From assembly GCA_000499405.2 (NCBI GenBank), contig HG738137.1, forward strand, positions 10,176,768-10,240,767: a DNA stretch of 64,000 nt, written 5' to 3'. Positions 13,278 to 25,700 of this stretch are shown piece by piece. The position numbers and the translations under genes were made by a program. This stretch comes from Onchocerca volvulus (taxonomy: Eukaryota > Nematoda > Chromadorea > Rhabditida > Onchocercidae). Numbering within the stretch: position 1 is the stretch's first letter; every line of letters starts with the position of its first letter. The notes under the pieces were generated by a model. The model was not told the DNA's origin. It made no database searches and was given only the letters and a program-made list of their open reading frames with translations.

Positions 13278-16200
13278 TCACAATGCTGCAATCCTTTTGA
13301 ACTGTTCTTCCATTTCGGTTTGAATTTCTGGCGGTAAATCCGATCCAATCTAAAAAAGCGAAATGATTAGAAATATCGGTTTAAAAAGATTATTTCTTGA
13401 AACGAATTTCGAAAAATAGAGGCAGAAAAAGATTTAAGATGCTTCACGGAAAAAAGAACAGAGGAAAATACTCTTCCAACTCATAAATTGAAAAAGATAT
13501 GTGATGAGAAACAAAATGTCTTATTCAGCTTTCTTTTCCGCAAAAATCTGGAAGAAAATGACTTAAACAACTTACTGAATCACTGGTTCGATATCTTACC
13601 CTACAACTACAGCAAAAAGAAAACAAGGCTTTTTGCAATCTCCTATGTATAAATTCAGCTAGCTCCCATCAAGAACTTCTGTGGAAGAATTTACAGAAAC
13701 TGAACTGGAAGATTACTCCTGATTACTCCTTCGAAATAATGGAACAACATAAAATCAAGACATTAAAATTAGGGGTTTTACCTGTTCTTCCATAAAGTTC
13801 TTGATTTCCTTATTATCTTCCATCCAATATTGTTTCGGAATGCTCAATAATTCCTTTATATTTATATCTCTAAGACCTTCAAGATTCAATGAATTTTCGT
13901 TGGGTATTATACCAATAGCACTTTTTTGCCCAATTGATTCGTCACCATCCAGACGTCTTATTATCCAATCAAGTACGCGAATATTCTCGCCAAAACCCGG
14001 CCATAAGAAGTTACCAATCGTATCACGCCGGAACCAATTGACGTGGAAAATTTTTGGCACCTATTAAAAAAATTTTGAAAAAATATTTTGATGTAAGTCT
14101 GATTACGGAAGTTGCACTCTATCTGAAAGAGTATGCTGGACTGCATACAATAATTTTCAAAGTTCAGCGACAAAAAATTGATAAAAAGGAATGACACATA
14201 ATTTAAATATGCATATGCTCCATTTTCTGATAAAAATGATCATTCTGAATTCAGTCTAGCTTCTACTGAATTAATCCCTTCAGATTTCCATATGTTTTAA
14301 AAATAATTGTTAATGATAACCTTATGAATGCCATTATTCAGATTCAACCAGTGTTGAAGATATTTTCCAAAATTATAACCCATAAATGGTCGCATCGCCA
14401 TGGGATCATGCATCACTACTTTGCCTTTAAATTCAGCTGCAGCTGTTGCTTCAGACTTCAGGCATGCACCTATAAAAATTCCATGCTGCCACGAAAATGA
14501 CTCAAAGACCAACGGCACACCTTCTGGCCTGTAATTCATATTCTTACTAGATTGACGGAAAAAGAATCCGACTGTTAGTGATAGATTTCACTGTTATATT
14601 TGTTTTTTAATATTTTAATGTGTGGAACCCTTTCAAAACAAGTGGTATTAATATCGCCAACAATGAATGTAAGTGAAGAAAATAACGGAATTTCAACATT
14701 TTCAGTACAAATTTCTTCGTAATTATTTACAAAACTTAAAGTTATCCACATAATGGCCTCGGAATTTCGCATTTAATTCTAAGAATTTTATAATTTGTTT
14801 CTAGCGCTACTCATATAATCTATGCAACTAATATTGCACGAGAATATATCAACGCAATCTTTATAACTTCGTCAATTATTTCCTTTTTCGCTTTTTCCAT
14901 AATTGAAGACTAGAAAACCAATATCCTTTACGCCTTCGAACCCAAAAATTAATCCTTAATTTTAGTGTATTTTTAATCTAAATTTTAATAAAATAATGTT
15001 GCTACAACAACATATAACTTTTACATCATATTATAAATTCTCATACCTTCTTCCACCAAAAATAAATGCCTCAATTGGTACTCCACCAGGTTCTTCCCAT
15101 TTTGGATGAATAATTGGACACTGACTAGCAGGACAGGCAAATCGAGAATTGGCATGTGCAGCTTGACCTTCGTCACCAATGTGCCATTTTTTACCCAGCC
15201 AGTTAATTATTTCAACTTTCGGATTCTAGGAATGAGCTGAATAACAACTATGGTACTTTACGCAACAATAATATTATGTTCGCCATCTCGATTCTTCCAT
15301 TCGCAGAAAATTCCCGGTTTTTTCATAAATGTTTCAAAAAAATAGGTTCTGAATCAAGTATATAAGATTACATTATAAACAAACCTTGATTTCTTTCTCC
15401 AATCCTTCCCAAAAATATTCTCCATCAGCAGTTTCAGCAATATTTGTAAAAATGCTATTTCTTTGGAATGATGCCATTGCCATCGGATTAGTTTTATTCG
15501 ATGTTCCGGGTGCAACACCGAAAAAACCAGCTTCTGGATTTATTCCGTACAATCGACCATCACTACCAAACTTCATCCATGCTATGTCATCGCCTGAATA
15601 AATTCATTAAAAGGATCTGGAATTATTTTTCGTAAAAAACATCGAAATGATTTCAAGAGAACAAAGAAAAAACACAATGAGAAACTTTTTACATTTTTTG
15701 CAAAAAGAATGTAAAAATTCGATTTAAATCAAACCGATGCATCGCACTTTCCAACCGGGAAGAGTGGGTGTTAACATTGCAAGATTAGTTTTACCGCAAG
15801 CTGAAGGAAAGGCAGCTGCAAGAAAGCGTTCTTTACCATTCGGTGGCGTTACTCCTAAAAATTTATTTTGTTTCAGGAAAAAAAAGCCACTTTTGTTTTC
15901 ACTCGAAATTTAAGTTCGGAATGCATGTAAAAGTTAATGAAACTGATGAAAATCATTTAATCACAACCATTCAACATATAAAAGTAGATTCGGGCTTACC
16001 CATGATAAGCATATGTTCTGCCATCCAACCTTCCTGTCTAGCTATATTTGAAGCAATTCTTAATGAAAAACATTTTTTTCCAAGCAGCGAATTACCCCCA
16101 TAACCTGAGCCAAAAGACCAAATTTCACGCTGTGCTGGAAGATGTGCTATAATCGTTTTCTCTGGATTACATGCCCAATTGTTCACCAACTTTTCTGAAA

Positions 16201-17766
16201 CAGAAGTTTTAGAAAATCTGAAATTCCAAGCAATTTAGAAGTTATGCAAATTAAATGCATTGATGATAATTACAAGATAAAATGATCATTTTGCGAACGA
16301 AAAGTATAAAAGCTAGTTTTATAAAGCCTGTAGTTCGTTTAAATTAATATTTCATATTTTATAAATAATAGCACAAATCCGAGTAAAAAAAGTCCAAATT
16401 AACTGTATATTTGTGAAAATTTATCATTCCTTTCTTTTACATGATAAATCTTATTATATTGTTAAAGTGAAAAGTAAAGGAGAAATTACCTTTAACTGGT
16501 TCCGGAACACCGACAGAATGTATACATTTTACAAAATTGTCATCACCTAATGTTTTCCATACTTTTGGTGTTACACGAGTCATAATACGCATGCAAAGAA
16601 CAACATAACTGGAATCGGTTACCTGGAAAATTGAGACAGAACAATGAGCCATAAATAATGACAATAATGAGAAATAATCTTCTAGAGAGGTAAGCATTTG
16701 TAAATGTGGATTCAATGCTGAAGTGTAAGACTAATATATAAGCAGTGAAATTATTTAATCCAAAAGATTTCGGGACATAAATAACAGAATTCTAGGGGCA
16801 CAATTAAAGAGAACTAATTTTTACAAATTTTACGAGACCAGAAAATTTCAAAACTTCAAAAACCTGTATTCCAATTTTTGAAATTGGTCCACCAACTGGA
16901 CCCATCGAAAATGGAATCACATACATTGTCCGTCCTGAAACAACTTTAAATAAGAGATTTGAAAAAAAGTGTATTACAAAGTGTGAATATCCACTTTGCT
17001 TATTTCATAAGCTTTAATCGAACTTAAAAAAACGTTCTTAAAAATTTTTTTTCAGAAACCAATTATTCTTTAATATACCATTCATGCAGCCGGGAAATCG
17101 TGCATTTTTCTCATTCTCAAACTGTACAGGTGACATCCAATTACCCATAATCGATTTTACACCTTTAGCCGTATGGCACAATGTGTCAAATTTTTCCGGT
17201 GTTATCATCCATGTCTTACTCTCTACACGAGCAACATCCTAAATAATAATATTTCTGAAATTTTTCATATAACACTTTTTCTTCCAGAAAATATTAAGAC
17301 TATAAAAGTATCATTTAATAAAATGATAAAACTAGCACTACAGGAACAAGAAGCACTATCATTTAACTTAAAAAAAATTGCATATATACCATTACTATAA
17401 ATCCGGTTTCATCAAGAATTAATTTAACCAGAGAAAATTATAACTAGGATTTCTGGACAATCAAGACGAATAACTAACTCTTGGATCCGTCCTGCATAGA
17501 AAGTTATTTTCGTAAGCTTTCAACTTTTTCAGCATTCCCTTGTTAATCATTTGTTCAATAAGTTGATCGGCTTCTTCTTTTGAACCATCACAAATATGTA
17601 CCGCTTTGGGTTTCATCAATTTTACACTTTCTTCGATAAATTTTCGGGCCTTTTCAGATATCATTGGATGACTTCTCTGGAAGTTTTCATCATCAAATAT
17701 TTTGTCCCAGAATTTCATTGGAATGAAAACTTTTAATTTTAAAATTAGTTGTTCCACCCGAATTAT
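13278..17766 (-). CDS. pck: phosphoenolpyruvate carboxykinase (GTP)
   Basis: Catalyses interconversion of oxaloacetate + GTP and phosphoenolpyruvate + CO2 + GDP; key in gluconeogenesis and, in parasitic worms, in CO2 fixation towards malate. Minus-strand exons: 17479-17766, 17079-17238, 16864-16934, 16490-16622, 16000-16194, 15735-15854, 15385-15593, 15047-15225, 14321-14528, 13782-14060, 13278-13349; all phases join (637 residues plus stop). Signatures seen: [49 protein letters not shown], the P-loop [12 protein letters not shown] with the reactive Cys, [73 protein letters not shown] and [15 protein letters not shown]. Nothing needed for catalysis is missing. The 5' edge is uncertain: I used the CAATTAG acceptor before 17766; a second AG at about 17716 is possible. 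No in-frame ATG lies in a typical start position in this exon, so an upstream exon is needed. Confidence 0.95.
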
Positions 17767-18024
17767 CTAATTGTGATTGCTTTGCTGTTTTCGATGTTAC
17801 TTTCGTACTATCAGGAAAGTTATTTATCCAAATTCCAAGATTCCTGCATTTGAGACCTGTTTCTTCCGCTAAATAACACACATGAAAGTTCCCTCCAGTT
17901 TTATCGGATATTCATCAAATAACATGAGGCATTCATCTAAAGTCAGTAGGGCCACACAATAAGTTTTTATTAAAAACTATTTCCTGGAAATATGAAGCAA
18001 TGAGAAGATAAGTAAAATGAATAC

Positions 18025-18216
18025 ATATTCGAAAGAATTTTCCATTATGAGTGGTTGAGGATTTGTTGAATAACAAGAAAATTGTTGTTGCACAGATGAA
18101 ATTCCTGCTACTCCTGCATCTTTGAATTGTTCGTAGCAATTCATTCTAAGCATGTGAGATACAGGAAACCTCCATAAAATCTTAACAACATGTTTATTCG
18201 TATGAAGACCGTGCAT
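18025..18216 (-). CDS. possible first exon of pck (mitochondrial presequence-like)
   Basis: An open frame starts with ATG at 18216 and ends at a plausible donor (GAATAT/GTATTC), length 192, phase 0. It joins in frame to the pck exon starting at 17766. The 64-residue product begins MHGLHTNKHVVKILWRFPVS. It has several His, Lys and Arg residues and no acidic residue until about position 29, and later contains QFSCYSTN, which looks like a matrix-processing region. This would make the enzyme about 701 residues and mitochondrial. Against it: the frame has no recognisable homology, and unannotated alternatives may exist. The reading frame between these exons (17693-17881, minus) cannot be joined in phase. 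Confidence 0.35.
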
Positions 18217-20698
18217 TTTTATTGCTATCTGTAATGAGGATTTGAAAAAAATTAAAATTTCAACAAAATACGACGAAAAAATTCAAAAAAGCGACGAAAG
18301 ATCAGAACGCTCTATGCAATTCTTTTTCTTTTAGCCTTAAAAAAATATAATTTCTTTACAAAATTAAATACTTTAAATTTGAATACCAAAGTACCTAGAC
18401 TAGATTTAATATTCTTAATTAGTGGTCTCCTTCAAACGCTGCAAGCTCAACTTATTATTTTGTACAGTACATGCGCTGGAAGTAGACTAACATGAGATTT
18501 ACGAATTCCCGAATACAGGATAACAGCAACTAAACAGCAGCTTACTATTAATCCATAACTTTTGAAACTACTTGGTTCCATTTACCCATTTACCAAAATT
18601 TGATGCTTCAAAAGTTTGCAATACAATAGTTTTGCAGCACTCCAACCATGACTCATCGTGGCTCACATATTTCTTAAATTATTCAGCCCTTGATTGTAGA
18701 AATATTTTGAAATCTTTTAATTATTTGTGACACTCACCAAAAGAGGATTTTAAACTTCAAATGATACTTATAGTAAAGTTAAATACTTAGGTTATATAGG
18801 AAATAATTGAATTATAAAGGAAACTTAAATGCGTTGATATTTTCTAAAGCTCCATCATTTGGGGATTTTCCTGTATACATCATACTGACAATCAATTCGA
18901 GTACATTATTTCGCAGCTATTTTTTCATGCAAAATAAAAAATAAAGCCTTTCAAGTCCATCCATCAATTTTATTAATCAAAAATGTTTTTAAATGACCAA
19001 TCTAATTATTTACATAATGCCCAACACAACAGATTTTACTTGGAATTTTAGAAAATATCAACGCATTTAAGTTTAACTATTCTCGAATTCTGATTTTAAA
19101 AAAATAGATAATGTTCTCACATCATCTCCAAAATACCTAATTCCTACCAAATCTTTAACGCTTGGAGACAATCAAAATATCCATAATCCGGATTACTTAA
19201 CATGATTCAGTTGAACTGGCAATATCTTCATGATTAGTTTGAAATTTCCTGGATATGTATAATGTAGCAGTGCGAAAGCCAACGAACTGAACACTTTTAC
19301 GGACTTTTAATTCAGTAATAGCTATATCACTCGACACCGACTTCATATTCTATAGAGAATTAATAAATACCAATAAATCCAATCCCAATTTGCATTTGAA
19401 CCTATTGGATCATTAAATGAATAAAATTCGCACCCCTCCCCTTCATATTGCTCTCAATCTTTGTCTTATTCATAGCTTTGGTTATTTTAACATTCTTCCA
19501 ATGTCTTATCCTATTGTCTCTCATAATTCCCATCACTCTCATACGTCTCATCAAATACATGATCTCTCATCTTCAAAAAGTCCCATCAACACATTGTAAG
19601 CTACCAAACTTATGTTAATTACTATAATTTTGTACAGTTTCAATTATATCAAACCACATATGTACGTAAATGTGTTTACATTCTATTCAATCAGATGATA
19701 AAATTGCATTTAAGAGAATGCGGAACAATGCTTCATATTCTTTCAACAAAATTTGTACTTCCATTTCCGCATAGAGATGAAATATTGAAATCTAATGAAG
19801 AATTTCGAAAAATAAACGATAGGAAATAAAAGAAAACCCTTTATTTCTTTGGAAAAATATATGATAATGAAGAAAAAAAAAAGGTACAATGAAATGGTTG
19901 GCATGATATAAAAGAAAGAGAAATTATAGGGACAAACATAATTGTTCCCTTTCTTGCATTGATCATTAAATCTTTTTTTTTTTTTTTTTCAAAATTTTCT
20001 TAAATTTCATAAAAAATTCAACTCCGAAATGAATAAACACATCATTAATTTCTAATCTTTTTGAAAATAACAAAATGGGGGAAAAAGATGGTATGATTAT
20101 TTGTTTGTTGTTATTGTTACAGTATTTCATCAACGAAAATAAATGTAACCACTGGCATTTAGAAATATCAAGACTCAATAGATTGCCATGATTATTTATG
20201 GGTTAAAAAGATATTGATTCAAATCTACATATTAGAATGGAATTCAGGAATTTTAGTCTACGACATAATTTACGTTGATGAATACACCCTAAATTCATTT
20301 AGATAACCGGGGAAATTGATAAGATCGTGTTTGAGAAGCTGAAAGCATAGATATAAAAGTTAAATTTAAGAGACAAAAGAGAAGAGATTTATACGAATAT
20401 ACTGGACAACAGCGCTTTGAAATAAAAGCAAAAATGATAGGCAAAAAATGATACAAAGCTCTGACAGAAGAGGCCGAATATTAGGCCAACATTCCTTATA
20501 ATAATTTCAAAGCAATTGACTTGTTTATTAATACATCTCAAACAACAAAAAAAAAAAAAAGTTTTCTTATGCATCAAACAAAAATGGCATAAACAAACAG
20601 AATAATGATCTGGAGAAGGAAATTCCTTGAATAATAATTTTTGAGGATAAAAAGAGCAACAGCGATGATGGCAAACGGTAATTGAGAGGCTTTATGTT
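18217..20698. other. intergenic region between pck and frm-1
   Basis: No protein-like frame. The small plus-strand frame at 19417-19599 is not supported by splice structure or homology. The left part is the probable pck promoter, the right part the 3' flank of the 4.1/FERM gene. Confidence 0.6.
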
Positions 20699-22722
20699 TT
20701 AACACTGTGATTCATGTTTCACTTCAATTTTTTCAACTGTCATATCTGGATTCATATTAGTCGCTTCGAGAATTGCTTGACTAAGTTCCTGAAAAATATT
20801 ACTCTTTTTTTCCCTATTGGTCTTTTGAATAACTTTAAAAATTAATAAAATCAATAAAATTATAGTTCTTGGGGATCAAACAAGCAAGCCCGTAAAAACT
20901 ATGACCTGCGCAGCCTAATATAATGCAGAAAGCATTATTTCCAAAAAGTAAAGAATAAATGAAAAGATTTCACTTTTCTTTCATTCTCCCAAAAAACCAA
21001 ATAGATTAAATTAGATTTTTTTTTTAACTAGAAAAAATTTTTTATTAATATTGAATATTAATTTCAAACTAAAAAATCGAATATGGAGTTTCAAAATTAT
21101 TTAAAAAGAAAAAAAAAATGCAGCGTTGTATAAATGAACTTCATTTTTTTTAAATGAAAGATTTTTTACATCAAAACTGTTCATCTCACGGGCCTAATTT
21201 GAAAAACAGTTGAAGCATGTTAATATAACGATACTTATCAATAAATTCAAGTGACTTACAGCGTCATGATCAATATCATCACAAGAATGAATAGTGACGC
21301 GATGCTCAACGTGAGTCTCGACGACACCATTTTTCTCAGTCTTATACTGAAAATGCATTAAATAAAAACGATTCTCTGAAACACAAACGAATACTTCGTC
21401 AAATTAGAAAATAAGCACTGTGCCAACGATGATTATTCCATTGCATGGAATATTTTTTTTCTAACTTTCAACCAACTAGTTCAAAATTTAATACAATAGT
21501 AAACTTATAATACTGTTAACTTCCAAAAATGGATTTTATATTTTAAATATGAGACATGAAATTTGCGACATAGATATTTTATTGAACATTAAGTGTCTCT
21601 GACTCCATGTAATTTTTTCCATGGTGAAAAATAATTACGGTTATTTACATGATAAGTGTTATACATAAAAGTAGATAATTTTATGTTTATATTATCCACA
21701 ACATTTACTGTAGTTTTCTTCCTTTTCGAAAAATACAGCAAGATAGTGAACAAACGCTTGATATGTTACATGAAGAAATAATTTTTTGAAATATTATTTA
21801 TCGGATTAAGAAACCTTTACTTTAAAACAAAAAAAAAAAAGTTACAGTTATTGTTTCAATGGTACGATTGCCTTGTGTAACTGTACGACTGGAAACCAAT
21901 TCCCCAGGTATATCCGAATAATCATTTCCATTTTCATTGTCAACTTCATTCGCTGATTCATAAGCCAATTTATGATCAGGTATTTCAACAACCGATGACT
22001 GAAAGCTTGCTACGTTTTCATTAGGTGTAAGTGATTTTTTCGTTGCCTCATTCACATTTATATCCTGTAGAGATAACAATTTCTGAGAGCCCAAGATTTC
22101 AATTCATTTTTCGTGATAGCTTATGTCTTGCATTTGTTTTCTTCTATAGAACATTTTGATTACTAGCAAAGATTATCAATCGTTGAAGACATTATGCCAT
22201 GATATACAGAAAACTATAAATTAAAATATGATCTTTCAGTGATTTTGTTAGAATTGTGGAAAGGGAATTTCACAATTTTCGGATCACTGGATTAGAAAAG
22301 GAACGATAAATGGAAATGAACGCTTTATTCGTAATTTAAAAAAAAAATCAATAAAAACCTGTATAATCGAAAAATTCACTTTAATAAGTATTCTCAAATA
22401 AGGAAAAGCTGTAAGCTAACGAAAAAAATTACAGAATCTCCATTTCGGTTCGAAGTGCTAGAAGTTTGATGCGTTTGTTGCTGCACGGTATGTATTACTT
22501 GCTGCTTCTTAATCGTTTTTCTGCAACAACAACCCATTTAAATATTAAGATGAGTTTAGAATTTCTTTTTAAAAAGTCAAATAACAGAATATTCAATGTA
22601 GCAAATTTTTTCTAACCAAATAAAAAATATCAGGGAAAGAAATTTGATTTATTTTGTGATATCATGACTATTTAACAGCATTTTGAAATTTTAAAGCATC
22701 CATTTGAATAAACCCGTAGTTT

Positions 22723-22757
<35 letters not shown>

Positions 22758-25700
22758 GAAGTTTTAAGAAATTAAAAAATCCTTCGGTATTGGTACAAAC
22801 TTGGTAATATTTCCCTGATGATCAATAGTGGTGATTACTGTTTCAGGTTCATTTATTGTTTTCTGCCACGATTCAACATTTGTGTGAGGAAGCGAATCGC
22901 ACTGTAAAAAAAAAAAAAAAAAAAGTGAAAATGAAACAGAATACATTTATAAGAAATACACAACACTGAAAATTAAGAAAGCATGTAGAAAAACTAGAAG
23001 ATATTTCAAAAAATTTCGGAACTTTTGGAACTTCTGTTACCTCTAAGTTGACCTTAAAATGCAAAACGAATTTATTTTAGTATTTGACGCTTTTTTTAAC
23101 TAAAATATAACAGAAATAATATCAATTTTGCATCGGAAAGTGAAAAAAAAAAGTGCTTGAAAATCCCAGCTGAAAAGTTTTCAAGCTTTCATTTTCGGAA
23201 ATAAAGTTTTCAAATGAAGCTAATAAAAATTGGTCGGTAAGCCATAACAAATAATTTATAAATGCGATAGATGATTAGATAAGTAACACATTTCTAATCT
23301 AATCCTATCCTTAAGAAGAAGAAAAGTGAGTTTATGGAGCTTTGAAAATCAAGTAAAACAAAGCGATCAAATACAAGAAGTTCTTGCTTTTAAAGCACCT
23401 ATAAAACACAAAATATCAAAACTAAAAAAAAAGAAAAAAAAAACTCTAACATTGCGAAGATATAAAAAACAAAATGTCATTAAATCATGTTTTAAGAATT
23501 TATTCTAATTATATTTTATTTTAAAATTAAGTATATGGATTAAAAATATAAAGATAAGGACGGAGGAAATCCCTGCGTTTTAAATTTATCATTATAAGAT
23601 AATAACGATGCAAATAAGAATATTCAAATCAATGGAGGAATGTGCAAGAAAAATTGAAGATCATCAATCAAGTGATCATCATTTCCCGTCTAATACCATC
23701 ATGGATCTCAAATATTATGATTATTTGTTTGTTGTCAAATGAAAGGAATTATTAATTTCACTACAAAACGAAAAGTCTAAAATTAAGTATAGCATAACGT
23801 AAAGATTATCATAAACAAATGACACATTGTTATAATCTTTTAAAATAATTTCAAGTAGTAATAAACGTCTATAGTTTTTTCTAAAAATATATGTTAAAAT
23901 ATGTTAAAATTTTATCTGATAATCCTATGTTGCATTTGCATTTGCATTTTTTTTTTTTTTCAATTATAATATCTTGAGGATCAAAAATTGGATTTTTATG
24001 ACATTATTATCTTTCCGTATTACATTATACTTAATTTCAAATTTCTTATTTCACTTTCATTTCGTAGCAAAGTTAATAATTTTCTTCATCTGATGGTGAC
24101 ATAATCATGTTATAATACTAAGGATCCATAACATTATTAGCGGGAAAAAACTAGTATAACGCATATATTAAAACATATTCAGTATAGCATATTTTTGAAC
24201 ATTATCTATTTCTCTTAGATGATTGCAAACTAACCGGCTACATTATACGAAATTCGATTCGGAAAAATGTTAAGAATAATGAGGAAAGGAACTATTAGCT
24301 AGTTTCGAAAAATAGCAGAAATATTTCCAAATGTTTCAAATAAATTAAAATATCTAACAGGTATCGAAGTAAATTTATTAGTTATCAAATAGATAACACT
24401 AGAAAGATTCGAAGCAATTAGTTAGCTAACAAAAGATTAATGCAACGTATAATGATTTATAATGTAAATTTTCATAACTTATATATAGTTTCATGAAGCA
24501 ATAAATTATCTAACGAAATTTCTTGGCGAAAATATTTTTGGAATTTCAAATTTAATTTGGTATATTAAAAACTTTTTATGAACAGTAGAAGGATTAAAAT
24601 TAGATTTGAAGCAGAAACAAAAAAAAATTTTTTTTCATGGTCCATTATAATATTAATCAGCTGGCAAAAAAAAAAAAAAAAAAAAAAAAAGAACAAATTC
24701 ATTATGTGGAAGCTATTAATCATTAATCAATTTTGAACCGAGCTATTATCATTCTATTTTTCAATCATAAAATAGTGTTCCATAAAAAATATTTTTTTTT
24801 TATAAAAAATATTTTTTTTTATGAAGACAAAAAAGAATGAGAAAAAGCAAAAAAAACTAATCTGAAAATAAAAAGCAATCTCATGCAGGGATCAGTCGAA
24901 TCAATGATTGGCAACTTACAATATCAGCCGGATGGATGGATGGCACAACTTTGATTTTCTTTAGATCATTCGTTTCTTCTAAGTGCTCTTTAAGCGGTAG
25001 ATTTTTGTCTTCCAGTTTTGCTTCTTCATAAGCCAATCCACCAATTACTTCTGGCTTGTCTGCATTTTTCTATAAGACATTTGCTGTGCAAGCGGAAAAT
25101 AAAAAACATATTAAGTCGCAAGGAACTACAATGAATATTTCAATATTGGGTATTGAGTTTTTATTTTTTTTCTTTTTTAGAAATATAAAATAGATTTACT
25201 ATCAATCTAATCAATCAATCTATCATAATAATCAAAATTGATTAAATGTCACGCAATGTGAGAACTACCAGACATGACAAACTTTTTTAAAAATATTCCG
25301 TATTCCACGGCAACAAAAAATGGTCGCATGATAATTCATGCTTTACAAAATAAGGACTAATTCATACATCTGCTTTTAAAAATCAGTGGACAATACCTTT
25401 GACTGATTGGAAGATAAGGAATCATAATGCGATGGAAGTTCGATTTCAGATGCATTAGCACTTTCTCTTCCATGTGATGATGCACTTATCTTTGATCGTT
25501 TCTTTTCTTTCTTCAATTTCTTTGTAATATCCGATGGTGGTGACACTTTCGTAATTGCCTAAAACAGAGACAAATTACCCCATCTGAACTAATCGAAATA
25601 TCAAAGCTATTGAACCAATAATAATTTCGGATGCATAGCTGATTGTTTTAATAATTTCTAATTTCACAGCAAAGTAACAAACACAACAGAAAAAACAAGC

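Noticed and set aside
17693..17881. 62-codon frame between the pck core and the putative first exon
   Set aside because: Open, but it overlaps the pck exon in another frame and cannot be joined in phase with usable splice sites.
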